From NCBI GenBank assembly GCA_037951105.1, contig JBAMJV010008917.1, forward strand, positions 40,150-104,149: a stretch of 64,000 nt of DNA, in the 5' to 3' direction. Source of the DNA: Echinarachnius parma (Eukaryota > Echinodermata > Echinoidea > Clypeasteroida > Echinarachniidae). The position numbers were made by a program, and so were the translations under genes. A model generated the notes under the pieces. The model was not told where the DNA came from. It saw only the letters and a list, made by a program, of their open reading frames with translations, and ran no database searches. Positions 23,691 through 34,999 of the stretch are shown here, piece after piece (position 1 is the stretch's first letter; each line of letters opens with the position of its first letter).

Positions 23691-23935
23691 ATGGTGGCGC
23701 CAACACAACTATCCCTGTCCCGAATGTAATTTAGGTGATTCTCTGTGAGTGGGCAAAATAAGGCAACCATCATAACTTCCAAATGTCGAACTGAAATATT
23801 ATATTAGAAGCGTTTTTTAATTGTCTTGTAAATAAACACTTTGATATTTGCGATTAAGAGCAAGTATGAGAACTTTAATTAGGTTCATCACTCGAAATAT
23901 AAGTGTTGCACTCGAAATACGAGGACGCATTTTAT

Positions 23936-23950
23936 GGGGAGGAGGGCTGT
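23936..23950 (+). other. Polypurine tract of the inner LTR element
   Basis: GGGGAAGGAGGG then CTG directly precedes the 3' LTR start TGTAACG at 23951. It is the usual plus-strand priming site. Confidence 0.65.
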
Positions 23951-23982
23951 GTAACGCGCCACGGCGCGTATATTTAATAAGT

Positions 23983-24538
23983 CGTCGCTGGGCAATAAAA
24001 AGGGCAAAATGGCCGATATTATCGTCGAATATCGATTTTGTTTTTATTTTATTTTCAGATAGAGTTCTTTAAAACCTATCCGATGATATGTTTAGAATTC
24101 CCATATGTGCCCAACTTTTTGAGAAAATCAAAAATATATATCATATGGGCAATACGAAGGACAAAAATGGATTTGCCCTTTTAGCTGCCCATTATTGCGC
24201 CAAGTTGCGCGCATTGCCTGTGCATTATCAATGCGCGTAAAAGGGCAATACGCATTTTGTCCTTTTTCATGCCCAATATCGACGCGATATCGTGCATGTA
24301 AAAAGGGCAAATTCAGAAATGCGTACATAACTCCGTCAAAAAGTACTGAGCGTAGGCCAAATTAAACGACTTGATTGCTTTATAGCCTACATAACTGTTT
24401 CACTAAACAAGATTACTGGATTTGGCATTTTACAAATATTATTGCCCAAAATGTCAAAATGTTGTTTCTTCCAAAAAAGTAAGTATCGTTTTTTGCTATC
24501 GATACCGTCAATTTGTCCTTTTAATTGCCCAGCGACGA
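23983..24538. mobile_element. 556 bp TIR element of the AAAGGGCA-motif family, with known empty site
   Basis: Ends are TCGTCGCTGGGCAATAAAAA and the inverse of TCGTCGCTGGGCAATTAAAA. It is flanked by AG on both sides; the 5' LTR holds the empty site AATAAGTCTG at 16081-16090. This fixes both boundaries and a 2 bp (or 3 bp if one base is reassigned) target duplication. Internal 'aaaagggcaa' words repeat about six times in both orientations. No ORF, so non-autonomous. Superfamily not assigned. Confidence 0.8.
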
Positions 24539-25754
24539 AGTCTGTAATTAAGACTAGCAACACTTATATTATCGTAATATTTTGATTGTGAACTTGAACC
24601 TTTGGCTCGAGAAGGAAGATTGATAAGAGTGGATTAATTTACATACAAGGTAAAGTTATAGATTAGTATCGTTGACATTGTTACTGATTGGATATGATTC
24701 TTGTGATGATGAATTGGACAATTAGTGTCGTATAACTCGCATTGTTGTTGTTTTAATGCATTCCGAACTGCAAGTCAGTTGATTTAGCTAAGCGCTGCGT
24801 TGTACGACGCACAGCACATTTGCATAGGCTAACTTTCGGTATGAAGCTTCATGAAATTGATTCTTAAATTGCTCTTTATTGTCAAATGTTATGATAATGT
24901 TATATATTGGATAGTTTAGAATGACATTTGTTACTCAGTATGTTAATAGTTCGATAGCTATACTTTGTTGTTATAGGATAGAATTTAGCATGTTTATTAT
25001 CGTAGTTGCACTTTTAGCGACTCCAAAACACACGATATGCAAATTACGCATTACAGCTCATTTGCATACGAGCGTCTTCCGGAGCCAGTAATTGATTATA
25101 AATTATCTTTATTTGTAGTTTTCTGCTATTTAAATGTAAAGCATGAAATGAATGATAGCTTATATGATATATAATTGAAATGTTAAGAAGACTTGATACA
25201 TGAATCGGTGCATTATGTATAGATGTCTTAGAAATAAGGGATTTTACTAGGAATTTGTGCATGAGTATTTACTTGAAACGGACTCGGTTAGCGAGCGGCG
25301 CGCGTATGCGTTTAGTGGAATGTACACGGTTCAATTGTGTTTGCTAGTTGTGGATTTTGATTAGATTATAACTCAAGGAATGAGTTATGTGCTTGGAAAT
25401 ATGGCTTGTATGATAGCCAGTAAAATATTGAATTATATGGTGAAGTTGATATGAGAATAAGTGATGAAGTCTTTGTATAATTGGATATATTCGGCAATAA
25501 AACGAGCCGGTTTTGTATATTTCCACTACGCGCGTACGCACCCGCGCATCGTAGGTTGCTTTCCTCTTAGTCCGCATAAAGTGCATATATAGAAGTGCAT
25601 TTCTTGGATCGTGAGCTTTTTGGCCGCGAGGCCATACATGAGAGCTGCTCCTGGTCGTGAGGCCTACACGAGCTCTCAGCTCAAACACTCGCAAAACCTC
25701 TCCTTTTGGAGCTTGCGAAACTTAGTAATTACTTTAGTCCCACATCCAAAAAGT

Positions 25755-25990
25755 ATATAAGTATTGCTAGTTAATCGATATAAAGTCACGAAAGAACGTG
25801 ACTATAATTATAAGTATTGTTAGATAATTGATATAAAGTCGCGAAAGAACGTGACTATAAAAGTATAAGTATTGCTAGTTAATTGATATAAAGTCGCGAA
25901 AGAACGTGACTATAAAAGTATATAAGTATTGCTAGTTAATTGATATAAAGTCACGAAAGAACGTGATTATAAAAGTATAAGTATTGCTTA
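25755..25990 (+). repeat. 3' LTR copy of the GTCACG/TATAAAAG array
   Basis: Four units of about 58 bp with 'agtc(a/g)cgaaagaacgtga' then 'ctataa' and 'gtataagtattgctagtt'. Unit number and sequence differ from the 5' LTR. Confidence 0.7.
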
Positions 25991-26936
25991 GTTTTCCCTT
26001 GTTAAATGTAAGTCACGAGATAGCGTGCATGTTATAAATATAAGTCACGATAGTGTGTAGATACTTCATCATTTGATCAATTATAGTATACCAGTGGCGA
26101 TAGGGACTTGTAATTATATTTGAATAAATATTGTTTTTATATTCTTTTTGTTCAAACTGAAATCTTTGTCCACACACATTGTGTTTTCATTTATTGTCTT
26201 GCATTATAATAAACAAAACAATCAACAACTCACCACTCTCGCATGACGCCATATATTTTGGCTAAACGAACCCACACATAATTAATTACCCGTCCTTGGC
26301 CCCGTTGCAGAAAGAGTTACGATCGATCGTAAGTCCCAAAATTGATCGTAAATGGCCTTACTTACGACCAATCCAAGATTTACGATCAATCCTGTTGCAG
26401 AAAGAAGTTACGATCGATATTAACCGTAACTATTGGTCGTAAGTTTTAAAATTGATCGTAACTTTAACAGGTGATTTTTCTTTGGCGTAACTTACGATTA
26501 ATTATTCACAAGGCACAAACATGGGCAAACATACCAACATACACACTCATTCAAGCACATAAATACAGATAAAACTCATCCTCATAAAACAGATAATCAT
26601 AGTGTTACACACTGATTCATAATTTCATACATACATTAGATCATACTAAGGTTTTACTATATTAAATCGTAAAGGCCTGTATTGAAACAAAGGGTAATGC
26701 TTTACTTGACTGAGAATAAAAAAGGCCAACAAAGTGCATGTATTTTTATTCTTCAAATTTTTAATCCAAAAAGAGTACACAACACATGACTTTCGATTCA
26801 TTCCATCAAATAGAATGTTATTATTTTGTAGTGAAATGAATACATTCTCTAGTGACTATGCCAGTCCTTTACTCCTTTTCCCCCAATCAATAATAATTGT
26901 GGCTACTTAAATGTAGCGCACGCATAGGCGTACCCA

Positions 26937-26970
<34 letters not shown>

Positions 26971-26997
26971 GGGGGTTTAACCCCCCCCCCCCCCCCT
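26937..26997. repeat. 31-base G tract facing a C tract
   Basis: 'gcataggcgtacccag' precedes about 31 G, then a short AT spacer and about 18 C. The G and C runs could pair. Confidence 0.8.
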
Positions 26998-27164
26998 TTG
27001 ACCGAAAATGCTTTTTTTTTTTCTTTTTCAAATTTTAAATGGTCTCGAGACAAAATTTAAGCGGTCGAGTGGTCTTGGCCTCGAAAACTGCAAAAAAGCG
27101 TAGTCTCAGCTTCGAAAATGGTTGATCTCCGCATTGAAAATTGTCTACGACTTCCTGGCTACTC

Positions 27165-27400
27165 CCCCCCCCCCCCCCCCCCCCACGGCGCTCCCGTTGC
27201 ATCACCCCAGTCAGCTCAAAAAGTGCACATTGTCCACTTCCTGGGGAGGATTCCAGCTAGGCAACCTCCAAGGTGCAGACATGGCTACGTAACTCCTTTC
27301 CATCCTTCCGGGTGACATACCTTGGGCTCGAATTTGGGACCTCACATTGGAAGGCACACGCTCTACCAATCTTGCCACACCGTCTTGCTCTGTCATCCTT
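27165..27400 (-). mobile_element. Probable tRNA-derived SINE
   Basis: On the minus strand from about 27400: 'gtgtggcaagattggtagag' resembles a tRNA 5' half with A box, and 'ggtcccaaattcgagccc' about 35 bases on resembles a B box. A tRNA-unrelated body then runs to a C tract at 27165-27184. No tail is clear. Confidence 0.4.
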
Positions 27401-28431
27401 CTCCAGCTTGGGCGGATCCCGTCTGTCGTCGTCTTCTATCTGCTAGCTAGCTCCTCAAATCCAGGCGTCTACTGCATACACAAGAGGCTGCTTGATGAGC
27501 TGAAATATAATACAAATAACATGAAAATAAAAAATAGAGTATACTTAGTCTTGTTACCTAAACTATATTCAATGACACACAGTTTCATCATTCAGATTAA
27601 TAATTTTGTTCCCACAGTCAATGTCTTGGACATACCTATCACCTTGAAATGTCACGGTACAAGCTGTCACAGCTCTAGATAAAATACTAATTAAAACCAT
27701 TTGTTTTGGTCACATCACAGGCTATCCAATCCATGCTCACCTGCAAACTGGAATGTTCAAGGGATAAGTAATCAATTACATTTTATAAACCAGCATTCTA
27801 TTTTAAACGAGCCCAAAGAGACGAATTAAGTCATGTACATGTTAGCCCGTTGACTTTGTAAAGAATGCCATACTAATAAAACATTTTAATTTTGAGCAAC
27901 AAAATCATTTTAAAAATTATTTTAGCAAGTGACCTACTTAACCCATAATTATTTCATGCTAACTGAACTACAAACTAACGTCATAATAATCAAAGAAAAA
28001 TAAAAGCTTCAATATTTGTTTAAAGTAGCATTTTGTGTAAGATTGTCAAGTTCTCACCTATCCCATTGCTGTGGCTTGGCCTGGGGGCAACACCAGTGGC
28101 TCGACAGCTTACTCCAAGGCAAATGGCTCCAGCATGTCCTCCTCTCTCTTTCGCTTTCCTCCTTTCATCAGCCTGTCCATTCTGGTGATTTCTTCTGTGA
28201 TTATTCTGCCTCTCTCCCACTTGTTGTTATGACTATATGGCTGTATACCACTGTGGAATTGTACAGTAAAGAATGCAAATTACCACATAAATTTGAACAC
28301 ATGACTGAGACTGCATCAGTCCATGGACTCACAGGAGCTAGGAGGCTAATTTTGTAATTTGGTCCTCCATAATATTTAATGTTATACGATATTACCTGCC
28401 AGTAAATTCTCATGCATTGAGAACATACACA

Positions 28432-28975
28432 TTTTGGCGCTAATGTGGTTGCGTACCCTTTGTTTTTTCTTTCTTTTCCAACGCCTTATTTGTCTTTAAA
28501 CTCAACTAAATTAGTTTTACTCACTGCGCTTTGTCCTTATCCCTCAATGGTCTGTTGTAATATTTTGGTCAACATTTAAGCCCTTTTTTGGCAACTTTAA
28601 TCGATGGCTTTGAAAGCGTCGCGGCACCAGCTTCGCGGTCGCAAAAATCGAAATAGCAGGACTTCACGGGCGCAGGAGTAGTACTCTCTCCACGTTCATG
28701 TCACCGGTAGCTAGCGGCATAGCTGCTTGCGAAGTCCCGCTATTTCAATTTTTGCGACCGCAAAGCTAGTGCCGTTGCGGCAAAAACCCATTGATTAAAG
28801 TCGCCCAAAAGAGGGCTTAAATGTTGACCAAAATATTACAACAGACCATCGAGAGATAAGGTCAAAGTGCAGTGAGTAATATAATATAATACAAACTAAT
28901 TTAGTTGAGTTTAAAGACGAATGAAGCGTTGGAAAAAACCTAAAAAAGGAGTACGAAACCACATAAGCGCCCAAA
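28432..28975. mobile_element. Foldback element with ~250 bp arms inside the Harbinger-like element
   Basis: The left arm ('tttggcgctaatgtggtt', 'gtcaacatttaagccc', 'ttgcgaccgc' inverse) pairs with the right arm ending 'aaccacataagcgcccaaa'. The best pairing is CTGTTGTAATATTTTGGTCA at 28552 with its inverse near 28840. No ORF. Confidence 0.65.
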
Positions 28976-29846
28976 TTTCATCTTTGCATTGCCCTTGATG
29001 GCCATGGCATGTATACCTTTTTTTAATTTTTGTATTTCAGTTTTGCTTTAAAAGTTTAACTTATTTTTTACACATATTCATAAGACAATTTGTCATACAT
29101 GTATTTGGCAAATATTTGAAAGCTAGACCATATATCAAATACAACATCTACAAATAATTAATTAAAACAGGTTTCATAGATGTCTCTGATGTTCAGGTAC
29201 AATTTTTCCTATTCCCATATAAAATGAGTTCACAAATCACAGAAACAGTTTCGAGTTTGGAAATGGTATATGGATACTATGTACTAACATGGATTTCAAC
29301 ACATGGGGTAACATTGTAATAATATACGTTGCGAATCTGCATTCGAGATACCATTATGCTAGCATAATGACGATTCTATACAAAATGAGCAACACTTAAG
29401 ATCATTACATAGCAACAACATAATAAGGTAAGCTACATATCAATGCCGATTAATTTATCTTTGTAAAAGGTGTAAAATGTGTACTTACCGTTCACCACTC
29501 GAAGCAGGACTGCATGAAAAATTAGATTTGTCTGCCGCGTCTCATATCATAACAACAAGCCAAATTCCGCGGGAAATACGCTGAATTTCGCGGTAATGGG
29601 TCGTTGTCTTTATCCCAGCCGTGTTGAATTATGTTTTAAATGGCATTTTCTAAAGAAATCGAGCGCAAGTCAAATGCACTTACGGTTGAATTTAAACCTC
29701 CTTTCTGCAACGGACATTTGAAATTGATATAAACTTACGACTCAATAAATCGACTGTAAAGTTACGACCGATATTCTTTCTGCAACGGGGCCCTTGTCTC
29801 TAGAAGCTAACACCTTCCTGCAATTGCTATACCGCTCGGCTTGCAA

Positions 29847-31076
29847 ATGGCTTCTGGGGACATTGACAATGGCGCCGCCCCCATACAAATCAGAAGTCAG
29901 GAAACTGACGAAGTTGGGAGTACTAGCGGAGGTCATTACAAATTTGGTGTCAGAAGTGGGATACATGCGATGAGTATGAGAAATAAGAAAAGTAAAATGG
30001 ACAAAGACACGAAAGGTCACAAACCAGGAGAGATCGAAGATTCAGCTGATGAAACACCAAGTGAATTTTCAAACGCCACGAAAACTAGCTCGCAAAGTTC
30101 TAAATCAAAGAAAGTAGGACTTCAGACACGCTTGCTAGTTCAATTGACAAAACTTGTTGATCGAATGATGAAGAAAACGCGTAGGCACAGACACGTTAAT
30201 TCTAGGGAAACCACAGAAGAACTATCCGATATTTCTTCTATGTCAGGAAGCGAGGTAGTACAAAGATTCTTGGACAATGAACACATGCCGCACAGCCAAC
30301 AAATTGTCCCGAAACAGGAATCAAACGAATTCCGCCCCGAAACGATAGCGGCTGATAATGAAAGTCCAAGCTTCCATAAACAAACTCCCGTGCCTAACGA
30401 AAGCACAAGCTTTCACAAACAAAGTCCCGTTCCCAAAGAAGGCACAAGTTTCCGTGAACATGACAAAGAAACACGCCCCGTACGACATAATCGTCCTACA
30501 GTCATAATGCCAGACAAATACGACGGAAAGTCAGATTGGACAGATTATATCTCCCACTTTGAATCGTGTCAAGTTCTAAATGCTTGGACCAATGATCAAG
30601 CAGTACAAGTCCTAGCAGCTAGCCTTCGAGGTCCCGCACTTAGGTTGTTAAATGAACAAAAGAACACAAAATGGACCTACGAGGAAATGAAAATGGAATT
30701 GGCATTACGGTTCTCTTCTGTCAAACAATCGGAAGCGTATTTGTTAGAACTCCGAAATCGTAAGAGACGACAAAATGAGTCTCTTCGTGAACTAGGTCGT
30801 AACATTCGAGAACTAACTGCTCAAGCATACCCGAACTTTGATACGGACAGTATTGATACATTGGCAAAGCTCCACTTTGTTGATGCTATTCACAATTCGG
30901 AAATACGTGCCGGTATACTACATGCAAGAGAAGCCTCTCTTGATGAAGTTATTCAAGCCGCAATAACCACAGAAACTTTCCTCCAAACTGAAGCACAACG
31001 AGTAGGATGGAAGCGAACCACCTACAACCGAATGGTAGAATCCAACTCTCCCACACCACCTTTTTGTTCAAACTGA
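29847..31076 (+). pseudogene. gag: Gag copy 2, 3'-truncated
   Basis: Almost identical to 18285-19500 but follows the 3' LTR, carries its own primer-binding site (29945) and stops after SPTP. There the sequence jumps back to LTR text ('ctttttgttcaaactg') at 31059. The zinc knuckle is lost. It shares three replacements with copy 3 (Q to P, K to R, A to E) relative to copy 1. Confidence 0.8.
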
Positions 31077-31264
31077 AATCTTTGTCCACACACATTGTGT
31101 TTTCATTTATTGTCTTGCATTATAATAAACAAAACAATCAACAACTCACCACTCTCGCATGACGCCATATATTTTGGCTAAACGAACCCACACATAATTA
31201 ATTACCCGTCCTTGTCTCTAGAAGCTAACACCTTCCTGCAATTGCTATACCGCTCGGCTTGCAA

Positions 31265-32493
31265 ATGGCTTCTGGGGACATTGACAATGGCGCCGCCCCC
31301 ATACAAATCAGAAGTCAGGAAACTGACGAAGTTGGGAGTACTAGCGGAGGTCATTACAAATTTGGTGTCAGAAGTGGGATACATGCGATGAGTATGAGAA
31401 ATAAGAAAAGTAAAATGGACAAAGACACGAAAGGTCACAAACCAGGAGAGATCGAAGATTCAGCTGATGAAACACCAAGTGAATTTTCAAACGCCACGAA
31501 ACTAGCTCGCAAAGTTCTAAATCAAAGAAAGTAGGACTTCAGACACGCTTGCTAGTTCAATTGACAAAACTTGTTGATCGAATGATGAAGAAAACGCGTA
31601 GGCACAGACACGTTAATTCTAGGGAAACCACAGAAGAACTATCCGATATTTCTTCTATGTCAGGAAGCGAGGTAGTACAAAGATTCTTGGACAATGAACA
31701 CATGCCGCACAGCCAACAAATTGTCCCGAAACAGGAATCAAACGAATTCCGCCCCGAAACGATAGCGGCTGATAATGAAAGTCCAAGCTTCCATAAACAA
31801 ACTCCCGTGCCTAACGAAAGCACAAGCTTTCACAAACAAAGTCCCGTTCCCAAAGAAGGCACAAGTTTCCGTGAACATGACAAAGAAACACGCCCCGTAC
31901 GACATAATCGTCCTACAGTCATAATGCCAGACAAATACGACGGAAAGTCAGATTGGACAGATTATATCTCCCACTTTGAATCGTGTCAAGTTCTAAATGC
32001 TTGGACCAATGATCAAGCAGTACAAGTCCTAGCAGCTAGCCTTCGAGGTCCCGCACTTAGGTTGTTAAATGAACAAAAGAACACAAAATGGACCTACGAG
32101 GAAATGAAAATGGAATTGGCATTACGGTTCTCTTCTGTCAAACAATCGGAAGCGTATTTGTTAGAACTCCGAAATCGTAAGAGACGACAAAATGAGTCTC
32201 TTCGTGAACTAGGTCGTAACATTCGAGAACTAACTGCTCAAGCATACCCGAACTTTGATACGGACAGTATTGATACATTGGCAAAGCTCCACTTTGTTGA
32301 TGCTATTCACAATTCGGAAATACGTGCCGGTATACTACATGCAAGAGAAGCCTCTCTTGATGAAGTTATTCAAGCCGCAATAACCACAGAAACTTTCCTC
32401 CAAACTGAAGCACAACGAGTAGGATGGAAGCGAACCACCTACAACCGAATGGTAGAATCCAACTCTCCCACACCACCTTTTTGTTCAAACTGA
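31265..32493 (+). pseudogene. gag: Gag copy 3, frameshifted and 3'-truncated
   Basis: Tandem copy of the previous 1418 bp unit with the same 3' breakpoint. One A is missing in an A run at about 31500 (period 1417), so the frame breaks into 31265-31534 and 31549-32493. The primer-binding site is at 31363-31380. Confidence 0.8.
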
Positions 32494-32775
32494 AATCTTT
32501 GTCCACACACATTGTGTTTTCATTTATTGTCTTGCATTATAATAAACAAAACAATCAACAACTCACCACTCTCGCATGACGCCATATATTTTGGCTAAAC
32601 GAACCCACACATAATTAATTACCCGTCCTTGTCTCTAGAAGCTAACACCTTCCTGCAATTGCTATACCGCTCGGCTTGCAAATGGCTTCTGGGGACATTG
32701 ACAATGGCGCCGCCCCCATACAAATCAGAAGTCAGGAAACTGACGAAGTTGGGAGTACTAGCGGAGGCCATTACA
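32477..32775 (+). repeat. Terminal LTR 3' end of the inner element
   Basis: Starts at the same breakpoint ('ctttttgttcaaactg') and ends exactly at the LTR terminus CATTACA before GTAC. The whole array therefore lies inside the target duplication. Confidence 0.8.
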
Positions 32776-33224
32776 GTACCCTGTATTACTTTTGTGACAC
32801 AGTTTAGCAGTGTTTACATGAGGGAGGCCATTAGCTCCCCTTTCGAAAGTAGAGAGTTCAAAGTTCAAGTACCGCATGGGTACCGCATTAACCCCTTCGG
32901 TATTTTGGTTGTTATAAAAGTAAAAGTTAGTTTATAGCAGTGTTAGCATAATATGATAGTCGTAGAGTTAATAGATTTTGGCCCAATTCCAGAATTCTGA
33001 GATGCTAGTTTCGTCACTTTTGGGTGATTTGAGAATCTGGTTTTGAAAGAGGGTGGTGGCTGACTGAAGTGAGGTTGAGTTTTCGAACCGAGAAAAAGGA
33101 GAGGGAGAGTGGTACGAGAAATAGTAAAAAGTAGATGTATACCTGTATATACCATAGGACCCCGAATAAAACTTTCCAAACTACAAAAACTGTTGGCTTT
33201 AGACCCTCGGTGACGCTACAAAAC

Positions 33225-33242
33225 TGGTGGCAGCGGTGGGAT
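33225..33242 (+). other. Primer-binding site of the outer element, tRNA-Leu type
   Basis: TGGTGGCAGCGGTGGGAT is complementary to the 3' end of a tRNA-Leu whose acceptor region reads ATCCCACCGCTGCCACCA. It differs from the isoacceptor implied for the inner element. Confidence 0.75.
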
Positions 33243-33293
33243 CTTGGGAAAATTACAACTATACAAGATCCAGTGAAACGGACCCGCAAAATC

Positions 33294-33665
33294 ATGACTG
33301 AAGCAGCAAATACGAATGACAGGGAGGTAGATTTCAACTTTATGAATAAAAGACTTGGGACCAAACCAGAGCAGACCAGCAAACATATGAATTAGAAACT
33401 GAAACTGAAGAGGAGGAGAATGGAAACATACTCACCCAAGATATTAGAGCAGCTTTAAGGGGGGAGAAGAAAGCCAAGCTACGATATACAGCCATGGCCA
33501 GAGCACCAACATACAACGTAATTACTCCATGGGACGACTTCATTGATGTCATTTCAGATTTGAATTGAGGGAATCACCAAACGAAATGTATGCAACCTGC
33601 AAGGAACCTCTGAGTTTGAAGGCAAGAGTATTAGGCATACAGTCTGGAATGAAGGCTACAATATA
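33294..33665 (+). pseudogene. gag: Decayed gag of the outer element
   Basis: ATG at 33294 follows the primer-binding site. Readable pieces in shifting frames: DREVDFNFMNKRLGTKPEQTS, then LTQDIRAALRGEKKAKLRY, then ITPWDDFIDVISD and NEMYATCKEPLSLKARVLG. The order suits a Gag N-terminal and matrix-like region but stops break it. Confidence 0.55.
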
Positions 33666-33762
33666 GATAGAGCTCCAAACAGTTTTAAGTTTATTGGGTC
33701 GAGTTTTAAAAATTGAAAGAGAGGAGAAAATGAAATTTTTGAATTAATATGGATTTGATAAT

Positions 33763-33862
33763 TAGTGCTGTAACTGACCTTGATGATCGGATCGTTTGAT
33801 CGGATCGGCAACATTTTATCGATCTTCGAAATCGGATCGATGATCGGGATCGGATGATGGGC

Positions 33863-33905
<43 letters not shown>

Positions 33906-34273
33906 CCCAAAAAACACAATTTGGGAATATAAATGAATACCAAAGCAACATATATCCATATTAATAAGCCCAAGGTAATCTTGTACGGGTATGCTTTCAT
34001 TTCAAACTGATTACCTCTTCTTTTACCAAATTACTCACGCCGATTTTGAGCTTAGTCCCATGTGATTAATTTGGCGTAACCTTTCAGAAACACATGGGAC
34101 TAAGCTCAAAATCGGCGCGAATAATTTTGTAAAAGGAGAGGTAATCAGTTTTAAATGAAAGCATACCCATACAAGATTACCTTGGGCTTATTAATATGGA
34201 TATATGTTGCTTTGGTATTCATTTATATTCCCAAAATATGTTTTTTGGGATCATTTTCCAAAGAAAAAAAAAC

Positions 34274-34312
<39 letters not shown>

Positions 34313-34423
34313 CGATCCGATCTTCCGATTTTTTCTGCATGATCGGAAATCGGCAAAAACGGTCCGATCATGTATGATCGGATCGTGATCGGCATGCCGA
34401 TCCGATGATCGGTTACAGCACTT
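33763..34423. mobile_element. hAT-type foldback MITE
   Basis: Ends TAGTGCTGTAACTGACC and the inverse of AAGTGCTGTAACCGATC, with subterminal GATCGGATCGG words. The flanking 8-mers TTGATAAT and TTGATTAG agree at six of eight positions, as for an aged 8 bp hAT duplication. The two halves are inverted copies, each with a roughly 37-base A or T tract. No ORF beyond the palindrome. Confidence 0.7.
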
Positions 34424-34820
34424 TTGATTAGGATTTTGAGTTTGTATGAAAAGTAAGAAATTGGAATACATTTTGGTTAGCTTATTTAATTTTCGCTGCG
34501 ATTAGAGTGCTTGAGAGTCAGTACCCTTTCAGGTATACAGCACAATTTCAGCAGAACAAACACAGGGTTAGGGTTTACTGGGCTAATTGTATTAAACGTA
34601 TCGTGTGAGTGGGAATGAATGTATGAGAGTTGGATAGGATATCCACAATTAAAGAATGCGATTTGGACGAGATGATTTTGAATTTTGGACGATTTAAAAT
34701 ATAATATTTGGATGTTAGGAATAACGCTGTAACTGACCTTGATGATCGGATCGGTTGATCGGATCGGCAAAATTTGTATCATCAAAATCGGATCGCTACT
34801 TGATCGGGATCGGATGATCG

Positions 34821-34858
<38 letters not shown>

Positions 34859-34999
34859 GTTTTTTTTTTTTTCTTTGGAAAATGATCCCAAAAAACATAT
34901 TTTGGGACAATAAATGAATGACAAAGCAACATATATCCATATTAATAAGCCCAATGTAATTTTGTATAGGTATGCTTTCATTTCAAACTGATTACTTCT

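Larger units (their letters stand above)
19785..23935 (+). other. Internal region of the inner element, no pol
   Basis: About 4.1 kb between gag and the polypurine tract with no ORF over about 130 residues. No protease, YxDD reverse transcriptase or integrase zinc-finger motif was spotted. 19800-21270 is balanced in base composition. 21300-23500 is AT-rich, with two direct copies of a GCGCCCTCATTGT block at about 21959 and 22339. Loss of pol or a natural gag-only element are both possible. Confidence 0.55.
26298..29792. mobile_element. Harbinger-like DNA transposon, non-autonomous or decayed
   Basis: Terminal inverted repeats GGCCCCGTTGCAGAAAGA are near perfect at both ends, with a CTT duplication (26295-26297 and 29793-29795). 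The uninterrupted LTR text 'cgtccttgtctctag' is known from 18229, so the boundaries are firm (a CCTTG duplication with one base fewer in the TIR is equally possible). The tip and 3 bp duplication match animal PIF/Harbinger elements. No DDE transposase was recognised. A 41-codon minus-strand open segment ends at 28109 and includes TEEITRMDRLMKGGKRKR, possibly a relic of the accessory Myb-like gene (weak). It contains a SINE-like unit and a foldback element. Confidence 0.75.
23951..29940 (+). repeat. 3' LTR of the inner element, interrupted twice
   Basis: Starts TGTAACGCGCCACGGCG like the 5' LTR and ends TTACA at 29940. Removing the TIR element at 23983-24538 and the Harbinger-like element at 26298-29792, with their duplications, leaves about 1.93 kb. 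This agrees with the 5' LTR. Gag sequence, not flanking DNA, follows. Confidence 0.75.
16054..32775 (+). mobile_element. Inner LTR retrotransposon with gag only, inserted in the outer 5' LTR
   Basis: Begins TGTAACGCG at 16054 and ends CATTACA at 32775, flanked by GTAC at 16050-16053 and 32776-32779. The uninterrupted outer LTR has a single GTAC at 42831-42834, which proves the insertion. Order: 5' LTR, primer-binding site, gag, 4.1 kb without ORFs, polypurine tract, 3' LTR from 23951, then extra tandem gag-LTR units. No protease, reverse transcriptase or integrase was recognised. The Gag sequence suggests Ty3/Gypsy affinity (inference). It would have to be mobilised by a partner. Confidence 0.8.

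Noticed and set aside
34155-34981. Short frames starting MKAYPYKITLGLL on both strands
   Set aside because: They arise from the inverted arms of hAT-type elements and end in homopolymers.
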